Assembly: GCA_014379275.1 (NCBI GenBank)
Contig: JACMMA010000802.1
Span: 1-5,437, forward strand
DNA: 5,437 nt
Source of the DNA: Armatimonadota bacterium
Lineage (GTDB): Bacteria; Armatimonadota; Armatimonadia; Armatimonadales; Armatimonadaceae
Reading direction: 5' to 3'
Shown: positions 1 through 5,308 of the stretch, piece by piece
How positions within the stretch are numbered: the first letter of the stretch is position 1
Layout: every line of letters begins with the position of its first letter
Notes under the pieces: model-generated
Told to the model about the DNA's origin: nothing
What the model saw: only the letters and a program-made list of their open reading frames with translations
Database searches by the model: none
Translations under genes and position numbers: made by a program

Positions 1-377
1 TCCTCGTTGAACGTCCCCCCGCCGACGTTCACTACGCTGTCATGGTACGAAGTCACCTGCTTATTGAAGGTGCCCCCGAATATGTTGATCGTAGACCTGC
101 TGAACGCGTTCCAGTGACCAAACGTGCCGCCGTGTATATTCGCCGTGGACGTGTTGACGATGCGCAAAAAGTCGACGTCCGCAGGCTCGATTATATCCAC
201 GGTCGTAACGTGGTCCTTGCCCGCCGCGTCGATGCCGACGCGCAGGTCGGGGTACTTCTTGTCGAGCGGCTTGTTTTTGGCGATGGTCTGGTCCGTATGA
301 AAAAAGAACGTCTGGGCCTTTGCGGGCGTGGCGAACACGGCGGCGGCGATCATGAGAGCGGCATCTCGGATAAACAA
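1..377 (-). CDS. Exported GGTF-repeat protein, predicted beta-helix surface protein (N-terminal part, runs off left edge)
   Basis: The reading frame is open from a TTG at 377 to the window edge, giving 125 codons of the N-terminus; the rest lies outside. An in-frame TAA directly precedes the TTG, so this is the first possible start. A purine-rich AGAGAAGA (minus strand, 390-383) sits about 5-6 nt upstream as a ribosome binding site. The ATG at 353 is an alternative, but it lacks such a site and would remove the n-region of the signal peptide. Residues 1-21 form a signal peptide: MFIRD, a hydrophobic LMIAAAVF core, and TPAKA before Gln22, a good signal peptidase I site. From about residue 77 there are three copies of a unit S-x-x-N-(I/V)-x-G-G-T-F spaced 18-19 residues apart (GGTF at 83-86, 101-104, 120-123 including GGGTF). 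Repeats of this length and glycine/threonine pattern are typical of secreted parallel beta-helix or autotransporter-like proteins. The protein is probably exported and surface-associated or extracellular. The exact function is unknown, and any C-terminal anchor (autotransporter barrel, PEP-CTERM) is not visible. Confidence 0.72.
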   Translation of the reverse strand, partial: MFIRDAALMIAAAVFATPAKAQTFFFHTDQTIAKNKPLDKKYPDLRVGIDAAGKDHVTTVDIIEPADVDFLRIVNTSTANIHGGTFGHWNAFSRSTINIFGGTFNKQVTSYHDSVVNVGGGTFNE

Positions 378-382
378 TTACG

Positions 383-398
383 TCTTCTCTTTCTTTCC
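383..398 (-). promoter_or_regulatory. Ribosome binding site that decides the TTG start of the GGTF-repeat gene
   Basis: On the minus strand, a run of purines (GGAAAG at 398-393 followed by AGAGAAGA at 390-383) ends 5 nt before the TTG at 377. The ATG at 353 has no comparable purine run upstream. This, with the signal-peptide n-region that only the TTG start provides, favours the TTG. Confidence 0.5.
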
Positions 399-498
399 GT
401 CGAAGTTTCGGGCGGACACGGTGGCGGATGCCCGCGCATCAATTTAACCGTCACTCGAACGTTCCCCTGCTTGGTGCTTCGATTTTTAATCTCCGAAC

Positions 499-504
499 AT
501 TATC
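499..504 (-). promoter_or_regulatory. Candidate -10 element for the GGTF-repeat gene
   Basis: On the minus strand the hexamer GATAAT matches the sigma-70 consensus TATAAT at five of six bases. Seventeen bases upstream (minus strand, 527-522) is TTCGCC, a poor -35 match. It would give a leader of about 115 nt before the TTG at 377. No other hexamer in the leader is clearly better. This is a weak prediction from consensus matching only. Confidence 0.25.
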
Positions 505-628
505 GCCGTCCCTTCCACGCGGGCGAAGCGTGCCGAGAAGATGGCAACGTTTCGTTTGTAGAGAGGAGCGAGAGGACAAAGATCGTACCGGCGATTCAGG
601 TACACTGTTGTCGAATCCTCTTTCATGC

Positions 629-634
629 AAAGGA
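629..634 (+). promoter_or_regulatory. Ribosome binding site of pgi
   Basis: AAAGGA ends 8 nt before the ATG at 643, an ideal Shine-Dalgarno position. The in-frame ATG six codons earlier (625) has only a pyrimidine-rich stretch before it, and this AAAGGA would fall inside its coding sequence. The site therefore places the pgi start at 643. Confidence 0.8.
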
Positions 635-642
635 AACCTGTT

Positions 643-2004
643 ATGCCGAATATTCCCCTGACGATTGATGCCGCACATCTCGCGCCGAACGTGACTCCCG
701 CCATGGTTGGTGCGTGGCAGGATCGCCTGCGGTGGGCGTCCGATACATTGACCAAGGGAACCGGCGCGGGTTCGGATTTCCGCGGCTGGCTCGACCCGGC
801 GACGATAGTCACGGAAGCCGAGATCGGCGAAATAGAAGGGATTGCCGCCGATTTGCGCGACAACTCCGATACGCTGGTCGTGATCGGGATCGGCGGATCG
901 TACCTCGGATCGCGGGCGGTGATCGAAGCATTAGCCGCGCACGACGCGCCGAAAGTCGAGTTCGCCGGCCAGAACATTTCGTCGCGGTATCACACCGACC
1001 TGATGGCGCGTTTGCAGAACAAGCGCGTCGCCGTGAACGTCGTCTCCAAATCCGGCACGACCACCGAACCGGCGGTCGCGTTCCGCCTGATGCGCTCTTT
1101 CGTCGAGAAGCAAGCCGGGGCGGACGCCGCGAAAAGTCTGATCGTCGCCACGACCGATAAGAACAAGGGTGCGCTTCGTAAAGTGGCGAACGAGATCGGC
1201 TACCGCACACTGACCATCGGTGACGATGTCGGCGGACGCTACTCGGTGTTGTCGGCGGTCGGGTTGCTCCCCATTGCTTACGCAGGAATCGACATCAAAT
1301 CGCTCCGGCAGGGCGCGATAGACTGCAAGGCGGCAATCGACGCCGAAGCCGACCCGCTCAAAAACCCCGCGCTGTTTTACGCCGCCGCCCGTAACCTTCT
1401 GTATAATCAGGGCTTCGTCACCGAGCTTTTCGTCGGGTTCGAGCCGCGCCTGCATTATCTCATCGAATGGTGGAAGCAACTATTCGGCGAGTCGGAGGGC
1501 AAGGACCATTCCGCGCTGTTTCCGGCATCGGTCGAGTTCACCACCGACCTGCACTCGATGGGACAGTATGTTCAACAAGGGCGGCGATTCCTGTTCGAAA
1601 CGTTCGTACAGGTCGGTGCGGAGGGTGAGCCGGTGTTGTCGCTACCCGAAGGCGACGACGCGGACGAACTGGGCTATCTCGCGGGCAAACCCCTTACGGA
1701 CATCAACCACGCCGCATTCGAAGCGACCGCGCTCGCGCACCGGGACGGCGGCGTTCCCAGTATGACGCTAGCGATCCCGACGCTGGACGCGTATCACCTC
1801 GGTGCACTGCTGTACTTCTTTGAGCGGGCGTGTGGTGTGTCTGGCTATCTACTCGGCGTCAACCCGTTCGACCAACCCGGCGTCGAGGCGTACAAGAAAA
1901 ATATGTTCGCGCTACTCGGAAAGCCTGGCTACGAAAACCAGACCGCGACGCTACGTGAGGCGGTGGCCCAAAAGCCGGAAGGTAGTATGATCTCGTTCGG
2001 ATAG
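643..2004 (+). CDS. pgi: Glucose-6-phosphate isomerase
   Basis: Pgi reversibly converts glucose-6-phosphate to fructose-6-phosphate in the cytoplasm, linking glycolysis, gluconeogenesis and amino-sugar synthesis. The protein has 453 residues from the ATG at 643, the size of the short Bacillus-type enzymes (about 450 aa) rather than the roughly 550-aa proteobacterial or eukaryotic type. The SIS-fold sugar-phosphate loops are visible: IGIGGSYLGSRA near residues 82-93 and SKSGTTTEPA near 135-144. The PGI signature GDDVGGRYSVLS is at about 193-204 and the GESEGK motif at about 282-287. The C-terminal signature GVNPFDQPGVEAYKKN is at about 405-420. By spacing, Glu283, His304 and Lys418 match the catalytic Glu290, His311 and Lys425 of the Bacillus subtilis enzyme. 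No key residue is missing. The gene is monocistronic here: the left neighbour is divergent and the right neighbour convergent, with a hairpin just after the stop. The identification is very secure. Confidence 0.97.
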   Translation: MPNIPLTIDAAHLAPNVTPAMVGAWQDRLRWASDTLTKGTGAGSDFRGWLDPATIVTEAEIGEIEGIAADLRDNSDTLVVIGIGGSYLGSRAVIEALAAHDAPKVEFAGQNISSRYHTDLMARLQNKRVAVNVVSKSGTTTEPAVAFRLMRSFVEKQAGADAAKSLIVATTDKNKGALRKVANEIGYRTLTIGDDVGGRYSVLSAVGLLPIAYAGIDIKSLRQGAIDCKAAIDAEADPLKNPALFYAAARNLLYNQGFVTELFVGFEPRLHYLIEWWKQLFGESEGKDHSALFPASVEFTTDLHSMGQYVQQGRRFLFETFVQVGAEGEPVLSLPEGDDADELGYLAGKPLTDINHAAFEATALAHRDGGVPSMTLAIPTLDAYHLGALLYFFERACGVSGYLLGVNPFDQPGVEAYKKNMFALLGKPGYENQTATLREAVAQKPEGSMISFG

Positions 2005-2015
2005 ACGGGAACCTC

Positions 2016-2042
2016 ATCCCCTTTCCGGCAAGGAGAGGGGAT
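2016..2042. terminator. Strong hairpin in the convergent gap, probable bidirectional terminator and/or REP-like repeat
   Basis: The sequence folds into an 11-bp stem (ATCCCCTTTCC against GGAGAGGGGAT, with one G-T wobble) and a 5-nt loop GGCAA. It lies 11 nt after the pgi stop and directly abuts the TAG of the convergent DUF2721-like gene, filling most of the 38-nt gap. Neither strand has a T-run after the stem, so it is not a canonical intrinsic terminator. It may still stop transcription or stabilise 3' ends. The CCCC...CCGGCAAGG...GGGG pattern looks like small dispersed palindromic repeats of many bacterial genomes, but no second close copy is visible in this window. Confidence 0.6.
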
Positions 2043-2516
2043 CTAAATCCGCTCACCGCGCTCCGCCGCGCCACGTTCCGCTGTGCCGTTTGGTTGCTCA
2101 CCGAGCAGCGGGGGAAGGCGCTTTTCGTCGCGCTCCAGATCGGCGAGCTGGAGGTTCAGCGCGTGCACCGAGATGTGGATTTCGCGCAGGGAGTATAGAA
2201 GCGACCCTATCAGCGCTACCATGCCCGCGCCGAACACGAGCCGCGCCGCCGCTGCTTGTTGTTCGTAAAACAGGAACATCGCGATCACGCAAAGCAAGAT
2301 CGAGGAGACTCCGAGAAACTGCATGTTGCGGATCATCAGCACACGGGCGCGCAGGCTCCGGATCTGTGCCAGCAGCCGTTCGTCGGGGGCGGAACGGTAC
2401 GCCGCGTGGAGGGAGCGGATCAGCGACGCCAGGGCGAGAAAGCGGTTGGTATACGCGAGCATCAAAAGCGAAATCGCCGGAAAAAGAAGCGCGGGGGTTT
2501 GCAGATTAACTTCCAC
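2043..2516 (-). CDS. DUF2721-like small membrane protein
   Basis: This 157-residue protein resembles the uncharacterised DUF2721 family, recognised from the N-terminal stretch PALLFPAISLLMLAYTNRFLALASLIR (residues 8-34) and the three-helix layout. Hydrophobic segments are at about 8-31, 66-86 and 91-110. Between the first two is a charged stretch (35-65, rich in Arg), and after the third a hydrophilic helix (111-135). The last residues (145-157) are a low-complexity AERGAAERGERI tail that ends next to the palindrome beyond the stop. The start is a GTG at 2516; an in-frame TAA four codons upstream leaves no other usual start, although no good Shine-Dalgarno is visible. It follows mreD by only 26 nt, so it is probably the last gene of the mre operon, co-transcribed and perhaps translated by re-initiation. 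The molecular role of the family is unknown. A link to cell shape is inferred from position only. Confidence 0.8.
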   Translation of the reverse strand: MEVNLQTPALLFPAISLLMLAYTNRFLALASLIRSLHAAYRSAPDERLLAQIRSLRARVLMIRNMQFLGVSSILLCVIAMFLFYEQQAAAARLVFGAGMVALIGSLLYSLREIHISVHALNLQLADLERDEKRLPPLLGEQPNGTAERGAAERGERI

Positions 2517-2542
2517 GCGTTCAGTTTACCGCGTTTCCCGAT

Positions 2543-3061
2543 CTAATCGTCGTCCCATATCCAACCGAGGCGGCGGAGCAGATGCGCGAGCGGGAGGGCG
2601 AGAGCCGCGTTCCACAAAGCATTCATCGCCGTGAATCGGAGCGCGCCGAGGAGCGCGTCGAGCGACAGCGGCGGATTACAAAGGAGATATACGGCGTCCG
2701 CGACCAAAGAGCCGGTCAAAACCGCCGAAACGATCACCAGTGGGTTGGAGCGCACGAACCGCTCCGAAAACCCGCCCGCCACGCACCCGGCGACGGTGCG
2801 CGATACCAGCGTGGAACCCACCGCTTGCCCTGTGAGCGCGGAGGTCACCAGACCCGCCCCAAACCCCCATCCGCATCCCCCGGCGGCGTCGGAGAGTAGC
2901 GCGGGGAGAAGGCACAGTGTCAGCACAAAATCGGGACGCCCGGTCACTTCGGCGTGCGGCAGAAACAAAACGACATTGGCTTGCAGACCCGCCGCCAAAC
3001 AAAGGAGCAGCAGGAGCACGCAAAACCGCACGGCGGGAACGGCGGAAAGGTAGTCGGTCAT
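2543..3061 (-). CDS. mreD: Rod shape-determining protein MreD
   Basis: MreD is the polytopic inner-membrane member of the elongasome; it binds MreC and helps couple MreB filaments to the peptidoglycan synthases. The 172-residue product is of usual length and very hydrophobic, with likely membrane segments at about 11-34, 43-58, 63-80, 86-98, 106-127 and 140-163. The glycine-rich GCGWGFGAGL (62-71) and the ending NALWNAALALPLAHLLRRL (147-165) match the conserved pattern of the family; overall sequence conservation in MreD is low, so position carries much of the evidence. The ATG overlaps the mreC stop by four bases (ATGA), which implies translational coupling. The next gene in the operon is the DUF2721-like membrane protein rather than the class B PBP gene often found here. 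It could only be another small membrane protein if the context were ignored. Confidence 0.9.
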   Translation of the reverse strand: MTDYLSAVPAVRFCVLLLLLCLAAGLQANVVLFLPHAEVTGRPDFVLTLCLLPALLSDAAGGCGWGFGAGLVTSALTGQAVGSTLVSRTVAGCVAGGFSERFVRSNPLVIVSAVLTGSLVADAVYLLCNPPLSLDALLGALRFTAMNALWNAALALPLAHLLRRLGWIWDDD

Positions 3062-4026
3062 CGGATCAGGAAAACTTCCCGAAGCGTCCCCGGCAACGGT
3101 GCGAACGGCTCCACCCGTGCCGACTTCACAAAACCGGTCTTCTCTGTGACGATCTCCGTAATCGTGCCGATGGGAACGCCGGCGGGGATGATACCGCCGA
3201 ATCCTGAGGATATCACGGTGTCGCCGACACGTATATCATCCTCTCGGCGCAGATAGACTACGGTAAGCTGCTGCCCCCTGCCACGCCCCCGGACGACGGC
3301 AACGGCTCTATCTTTGACGCCGCCGGTTTTGGGGTCACGCCGCTGCACTAACACCCCGACCCCGGAAGAGTTATCGGAAAGGAGAAGCACCTGGGCGGTG
3401 TTGCTACCGACTTCGGTGACCTGTCCCAAAAGCCCGTCCGCAGTACGGGCAACGGAGCCGACTTTGACCCCGTCATTCGTACCGCGCGACACGAGCAATG
3501 TTTCTGCGTTAGCGGACGGCAACAAAGCGATGATTTCGGCGGACAAGAGGGGTTTCGGGGATAGTTCGGCAAAGTCTAACGCTTTCCGGAGACGTGTCGC
3601 ATCCGCGTCCGCGTTACGTAAACGCTCGTTTTCGAGCTTCAAACGGCTATTATCGCTCTCAAGTCGTGCGATGGTATCGGTATCACGTTTGCCAGGCAAT
3701 ATGTAATCCCAGAGGGTTTTCGCCGAACGCGAAGCGCGTGATGTCCCGATTGCGAAGGGGGATGCGACGGTGCGAACACCGTCGAGTGCCGGATCGGTGC
3801 GCCCGGCAGATGCGAGACGGTTATGCAGAATGCCGTAAAGAACCCCGGTGAGTACGAGAACCCCGAGCGCGATAAACGCCGTCCGCCCACTGCGCTGCGG
3901 AGTCGCACCGCCCCGTGTCACCCCGCCGCTTAAAAGGGGCGAACTGTTTCCGCCGCCGCGAAAAGGGTTGACGCGACCTGACGTATTCGTTTTCGCCCGT
4001 TCCGAGCGTCGGGAAGTCGGTGGCAT
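3058..4026 (-). CDS. mreC: Rod shape-determining protein MreC
   Basis: MreC is a bitopic membrane protein whose periplasmic or extracellular domain scaffolds the elongation-specific cell-wall synthases. The 322-residue product has a cytoplasmic N-terminus of about 48 residues, one membrane helix (about 49-66), a coiled coil (about 115-152, with Leu/Arg/Glu heptads such as LESDNSRLKLENERLR) and the two beta-barrel subdomains. Conserved family blocks are RGTNDGVKVGSVA (181-193), GLLGQVTEVG (198-207), SSGVGVLVQR (220-229) and GDTVISSGFGGIIPAGVPIG (268-287). The start at 4026 has a weak TGAGAG site about 7 nt upstream. It follows mreB by 39 nt and overlaps mreD by four bases. Odd: the N-terminus before the membrane helix is longer than in many MreC proteins and is low-complexity (Gly, Ser, Thr, Arg), and part of it (residues about 29-46) is encoded by a palindrome-rich stretch that looks repeat-derived. 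Confidence 0.96.
   Translation of the reverse strand: MPPTSRRSERAKTNTSGRVNPFRGGGNSSPLLSGGVTRGGATPQRSGRTAFIALGVLVLTGVLYGILHNRLASAGRTDPALDGVRTVASPFAIGTSRASRSAKTLWDYILPGKRDTDTIARLESDNSRLKLENERLRNADADATRLRKALDFAELSPKPLLSAEIIALLPSANAETLLVSRGTNDGVKVGSVARTADGLLGQVTEVGSNTAQVLLLSDNSSGVGVLVQRRDPKTGGVKDRAVAVVRGRGRGQQLTVVYLRREDDIRVGDTVISSGFGGIIPAGVPIGTITEIVTEKTGFVKSARVEPFAPLPGTLREVFLIR
3909..3941. repeat. Palindrome-rich, repeat-like segment inside the 5' part of mreC
   Basis: CGCCCC at 3909-3914 and GGGGCG at 3936-3941 form a 6-bp inverted pair. They enclose a CCCC at 3920-3924 and CGCTTAAAAG, which resembles the small dispersed element CCCCTTTTAAGNGGGGGTGACACGG seen in several genomes. In the mreC frame it encodes roughly PLLSGGVTRGGA, in the disordered tail before the membrane helix. 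Only the inverted pair is directly seen; that it is a dispersed repeat is inferred from general resemblance. Confidence 0.25.
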
Positions 4027-4065
4027 GATGCGCTCTCAGATTATGATACGGCGAAATGCGTCCGG

Positions 4066-5118
4066 TTAGTTCAATTGGCTATGCGTCAAAAGTGCGTTCC
4101 GCAAATTCGGGTTGCTACGAATCGCGTCCAAAACTTCCCCGGCACCAAGCGCGACGCAGGACAGGGGATCTTTGGCGATGTGCACCGGCATCAGGGTTTC
4201 GGCGGCGATCAGTTGATCCAGGCCGCGCAGGAGCGCACCGCCTCCGGCGAGATAGATCCCCTGATCCATGATGTCGGCGGCGAGTTCGGGTGGCGCCGAT
4301 TCCAGGGCGACTTTGACCGCCTCCACGATCTGATTCACGGGGTCAGAGATCGCGTCGCGTACCTCCTCGGAGGTGATCGTCGTCGAACGGGGCAGTCCGG
4401 TAATCAGATTCCGCCCGCGCACGGTCATGGAAAGTTCTTGCTCCAGCGGGTATGCGGAACCGATATTGATCTTCACGTCCTCGGCGGTGCGGTCTCCGAT
4501 AAACAAGTTGTACGCGCGGCGGATATACGCGGTGATCGCCTCATCAATTTCGTCACCCGCCGTACGGATCGAGCGCGAGGTGACGATACCGCCCAGCGAT
4601 ATCACCGCGACCTCGGTGGTCCCGCCGCCGATGTCCACGATCATCGAGCCGGTTGGCTCCGCGACGGGAAGACCCGCCCCGATCGCCGCCGCCATCGGCT
4701 CCTCGATCAGATACGCCTGACGCGCCCCGGCTTTGCGGGTGGCATCCAGCACGGCGCGACGTTCTACTTCGGTCACACCCGAAGGGATACCGACAACGAC
4801 TTCCGGCAAAGCCCAGACCCGACTTTTGTTGACCTTCTCGATGAAGTGACGGAGCATCCGCTCCGTCTGTTCGAAGTCGGCGATGACGCCGTCTTTCAAA
4901 GGGCGGACGGCGACGATATGTCCGGGGGTGCGCCCGAGCATCCGCTTGGCTTCCTCGCCCACTTTGAGAATCTCGTGGGTATGCACGTTCAGAGCGACGA
5001 CACTGGGTTCACGGATTAAAATGCCACGTCCGCGCACATAAACCAGGGTGTTTGCGGTACCAAGATCGATGCCCATGTTGCGGGAGAAACGGCTGAAGAT
5101 GTGGCTTAAAAAGCGCAT
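4066..5118 (-). CDS. mreB: Rod shape-determining protein MreB (bacterial actin)
   Basis: MreB is an actin-family ATPase that polymerises on the inner face of the membrane and guides lateral peptidoglycan synthesis. The 350-residue product has the full actin core: phosphate-1 loop DLGTANT (18-24), LIEEPMAAAIGAGLPV (137-152) with the Glu expected to position the attacking water, phosphate-2 loop DIGGGTTEVAV (162-172), AGDEIDEAI (187-195) and the adenosine motif GIYLAGGGALLRGLD (287-301). Residues 1-14 (RFLSHIFSRFSR) form a short amphipathic basic helix, the usual membrane anchor. The ATG at 5118 follows an in-frame TGA sixteen codons upstream with no other usual start between; there is no obvious Shine-Dalgarno, and the internal ATG at 5076 (MGIDLG) lacks one as well and would delete the anchor. 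It is the first gene of the probable mreB-mreC-mreD-DUF2721 operon, read from an extended -10 promoter just upstream. Identification is very secure. Confidence 0.97.
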   Translation of the reverse strand: MRFLSHIFSRFSRNMGIDLGTANTLVYVRGRGILIREPSVVALNVHTHEILKVGEEAKRMLGRTPGHIVAVRPLKDGVIADFEQTERMLRHFIEKVNKSRVWALPEVVVGIPSGVTEVERRAVLDATRKAGARQAYLIEEPMAAAIGAGLPVAEPTGSMIVDIGGGTTEVAVISLGGIVTSRSIRTAGDEIDEAITAYIRRAYNLFIGDRTAEDVKINIGSAYPLEQELSMTVRGRNLITGLPRSTTITSEEVRDAISDPVNQIVEAVKVALESAPPELAADIMDQGIYLAGGGALLRGLDQLIAAETLMPVHIAKDPLSCVALGAGEVLDAIRSNPNLRNALLTHSQLN

Positions 5119-5304
5119 TCGTAAAAATAGTCTGGCTTTCGGGAAACGGGTCCCCTGAGTATATCATGTGCCGGGAACGGGCCGATTTTGGACGTGGCAT
5201 AAACGCCGATTCGGTTGACGCCATCCAGTGAAACGCGGCATCAAAATTGCAGAGATTACCACTGGCGATGTCATCGCCACCAACAAGGGAGTAGAAAATA
5301 ACCA
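5119..5304. other. Divergent intergenic region between mreB and the right-edge gene
   Basis: This 186-nt gap carries the extended -10 promoter of mreB on the minus strand. For the plus-strand gene there is a TTGACG at 5215-5220 that resembles a -35, but the only AT-rich -10-like hexamer (CAAAAT, 5242-5247) is 21 nt away, which is too far for confidence. A purine-rich AAGGGAG at 5285-5291 is the likely ribosome binding site of the right-edge gene. No structured RNA is evident. Confidence 0.4.
5158..5166 (-). promoter_or_regulatory. Extended -10 promoter for the mreB operon
   Basis: On the minus strand the sequence reads TGATATACT: a TATACT hexamer (five of six to TATAAT) preceded by TG plus one base, the extended -10 motif that can work without a good -35. 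No TTGACA-like hexamer is found 16-18 nt further upstream, consistent with dependence on the extended motif. Transcription would start near 5150, giving a leader of about 32 nt before the mreB ATG at 5118. Prediction from consensus matching only. Confidence 0.5.
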
Positions 5305-5308
5305 ATGA
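5228..5308 (+). CDS. Possible 26-codon leader ORF overlapping the right-edge gene
   Basis: A GTG at 5228 opens a frame of 26 codons beginning MKRGIKIAEITTGDVIATNK whose TGA overlaps the next ATG as ATGA, the arrangement typical of translationally coupled genes. Against it: no Shine-Dalgarno precedes the GTG, an in-frame TGA lies just four codons upstream, and a TTGACG that could be a promoter element sits directly before it, which would leave the GTG at or before the transcript start. I list it because the overlap is exact; chance is the more likely explanation. Confidence 0.15.
   Translation: MKRGIKIAEITTGDVIATNKGVENNQ

Larger units (their letters stand above)
378..642. other. Divergent intergenic region between the GGTF-repeat gene and pgi
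   Basis: This 265-nt gap separates two genes transcribed away from each other, so promoters for both should lie in it. It contains a GATAAT -10 candidate for the left gene, a TACACT hexamer at 601-606 that could be a weak -10 for pgi but has no recognisable -35, a TTTAAT at 485-490, and an 8-bp palindrome GAACGTTC at 457-464 of unknown meaning. I see no riboswitch, small RNA or convincing small gene. Open frames crossing it on either strand have no start with a ribosome binding site and are shadows or chance. Confidence 0.5.

Noticed and set aside
457..464. Palindrome GAACGTTC in the divergent intergenic region, considered as a LexA box
   Set aside because: The Gram-positive type SOS box needs four bases between GAAC and GTTC; here there are none, and an 8-bp palindrome can easily arise by chance.
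601..606. TACACT as a -10 element for pgi
   Set aside because: It matches the consensus at only four positions and no -35-like hexamer lies at a suitable distance, so I did not list it as a promoter.
42..668. A 208-codon plus-strand frame over the left-edge gene and intergenic region
   Set aside because: The opposite strand there encodes a convincing signal peptide and regular GGTF repeats, while this frame gives an Arg-rich product without any domain and runs into the pgi start.
486..977. A 163-codon minus-strand frame spanning the pgi 5' end and leader
   Set aside because: It overlaps the certain pgi coding sequence, has no ribosome binding site or family resemblance, and crosses the divergent promoter region.
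4064..4135. tRNA-like motif: TTAGTTCAATTGG followed later by GGTTGCTACGAATC
   Set aside because: It resembles D-arm and T-arm sequences, but no acceptor stem, anticodon stem or CCA can be built and it lies inside the conserved C-terminal coding region of mreB.
4075..5019. A 314-codon open frame on the plus strand opposite mreB
   Set aside because: It lies wholly antisense to the certain mreB gene; the product is rich in Arg, Asp and Gly with no recognisable domain, as expected for a shadow frame in GC-rich DNA.
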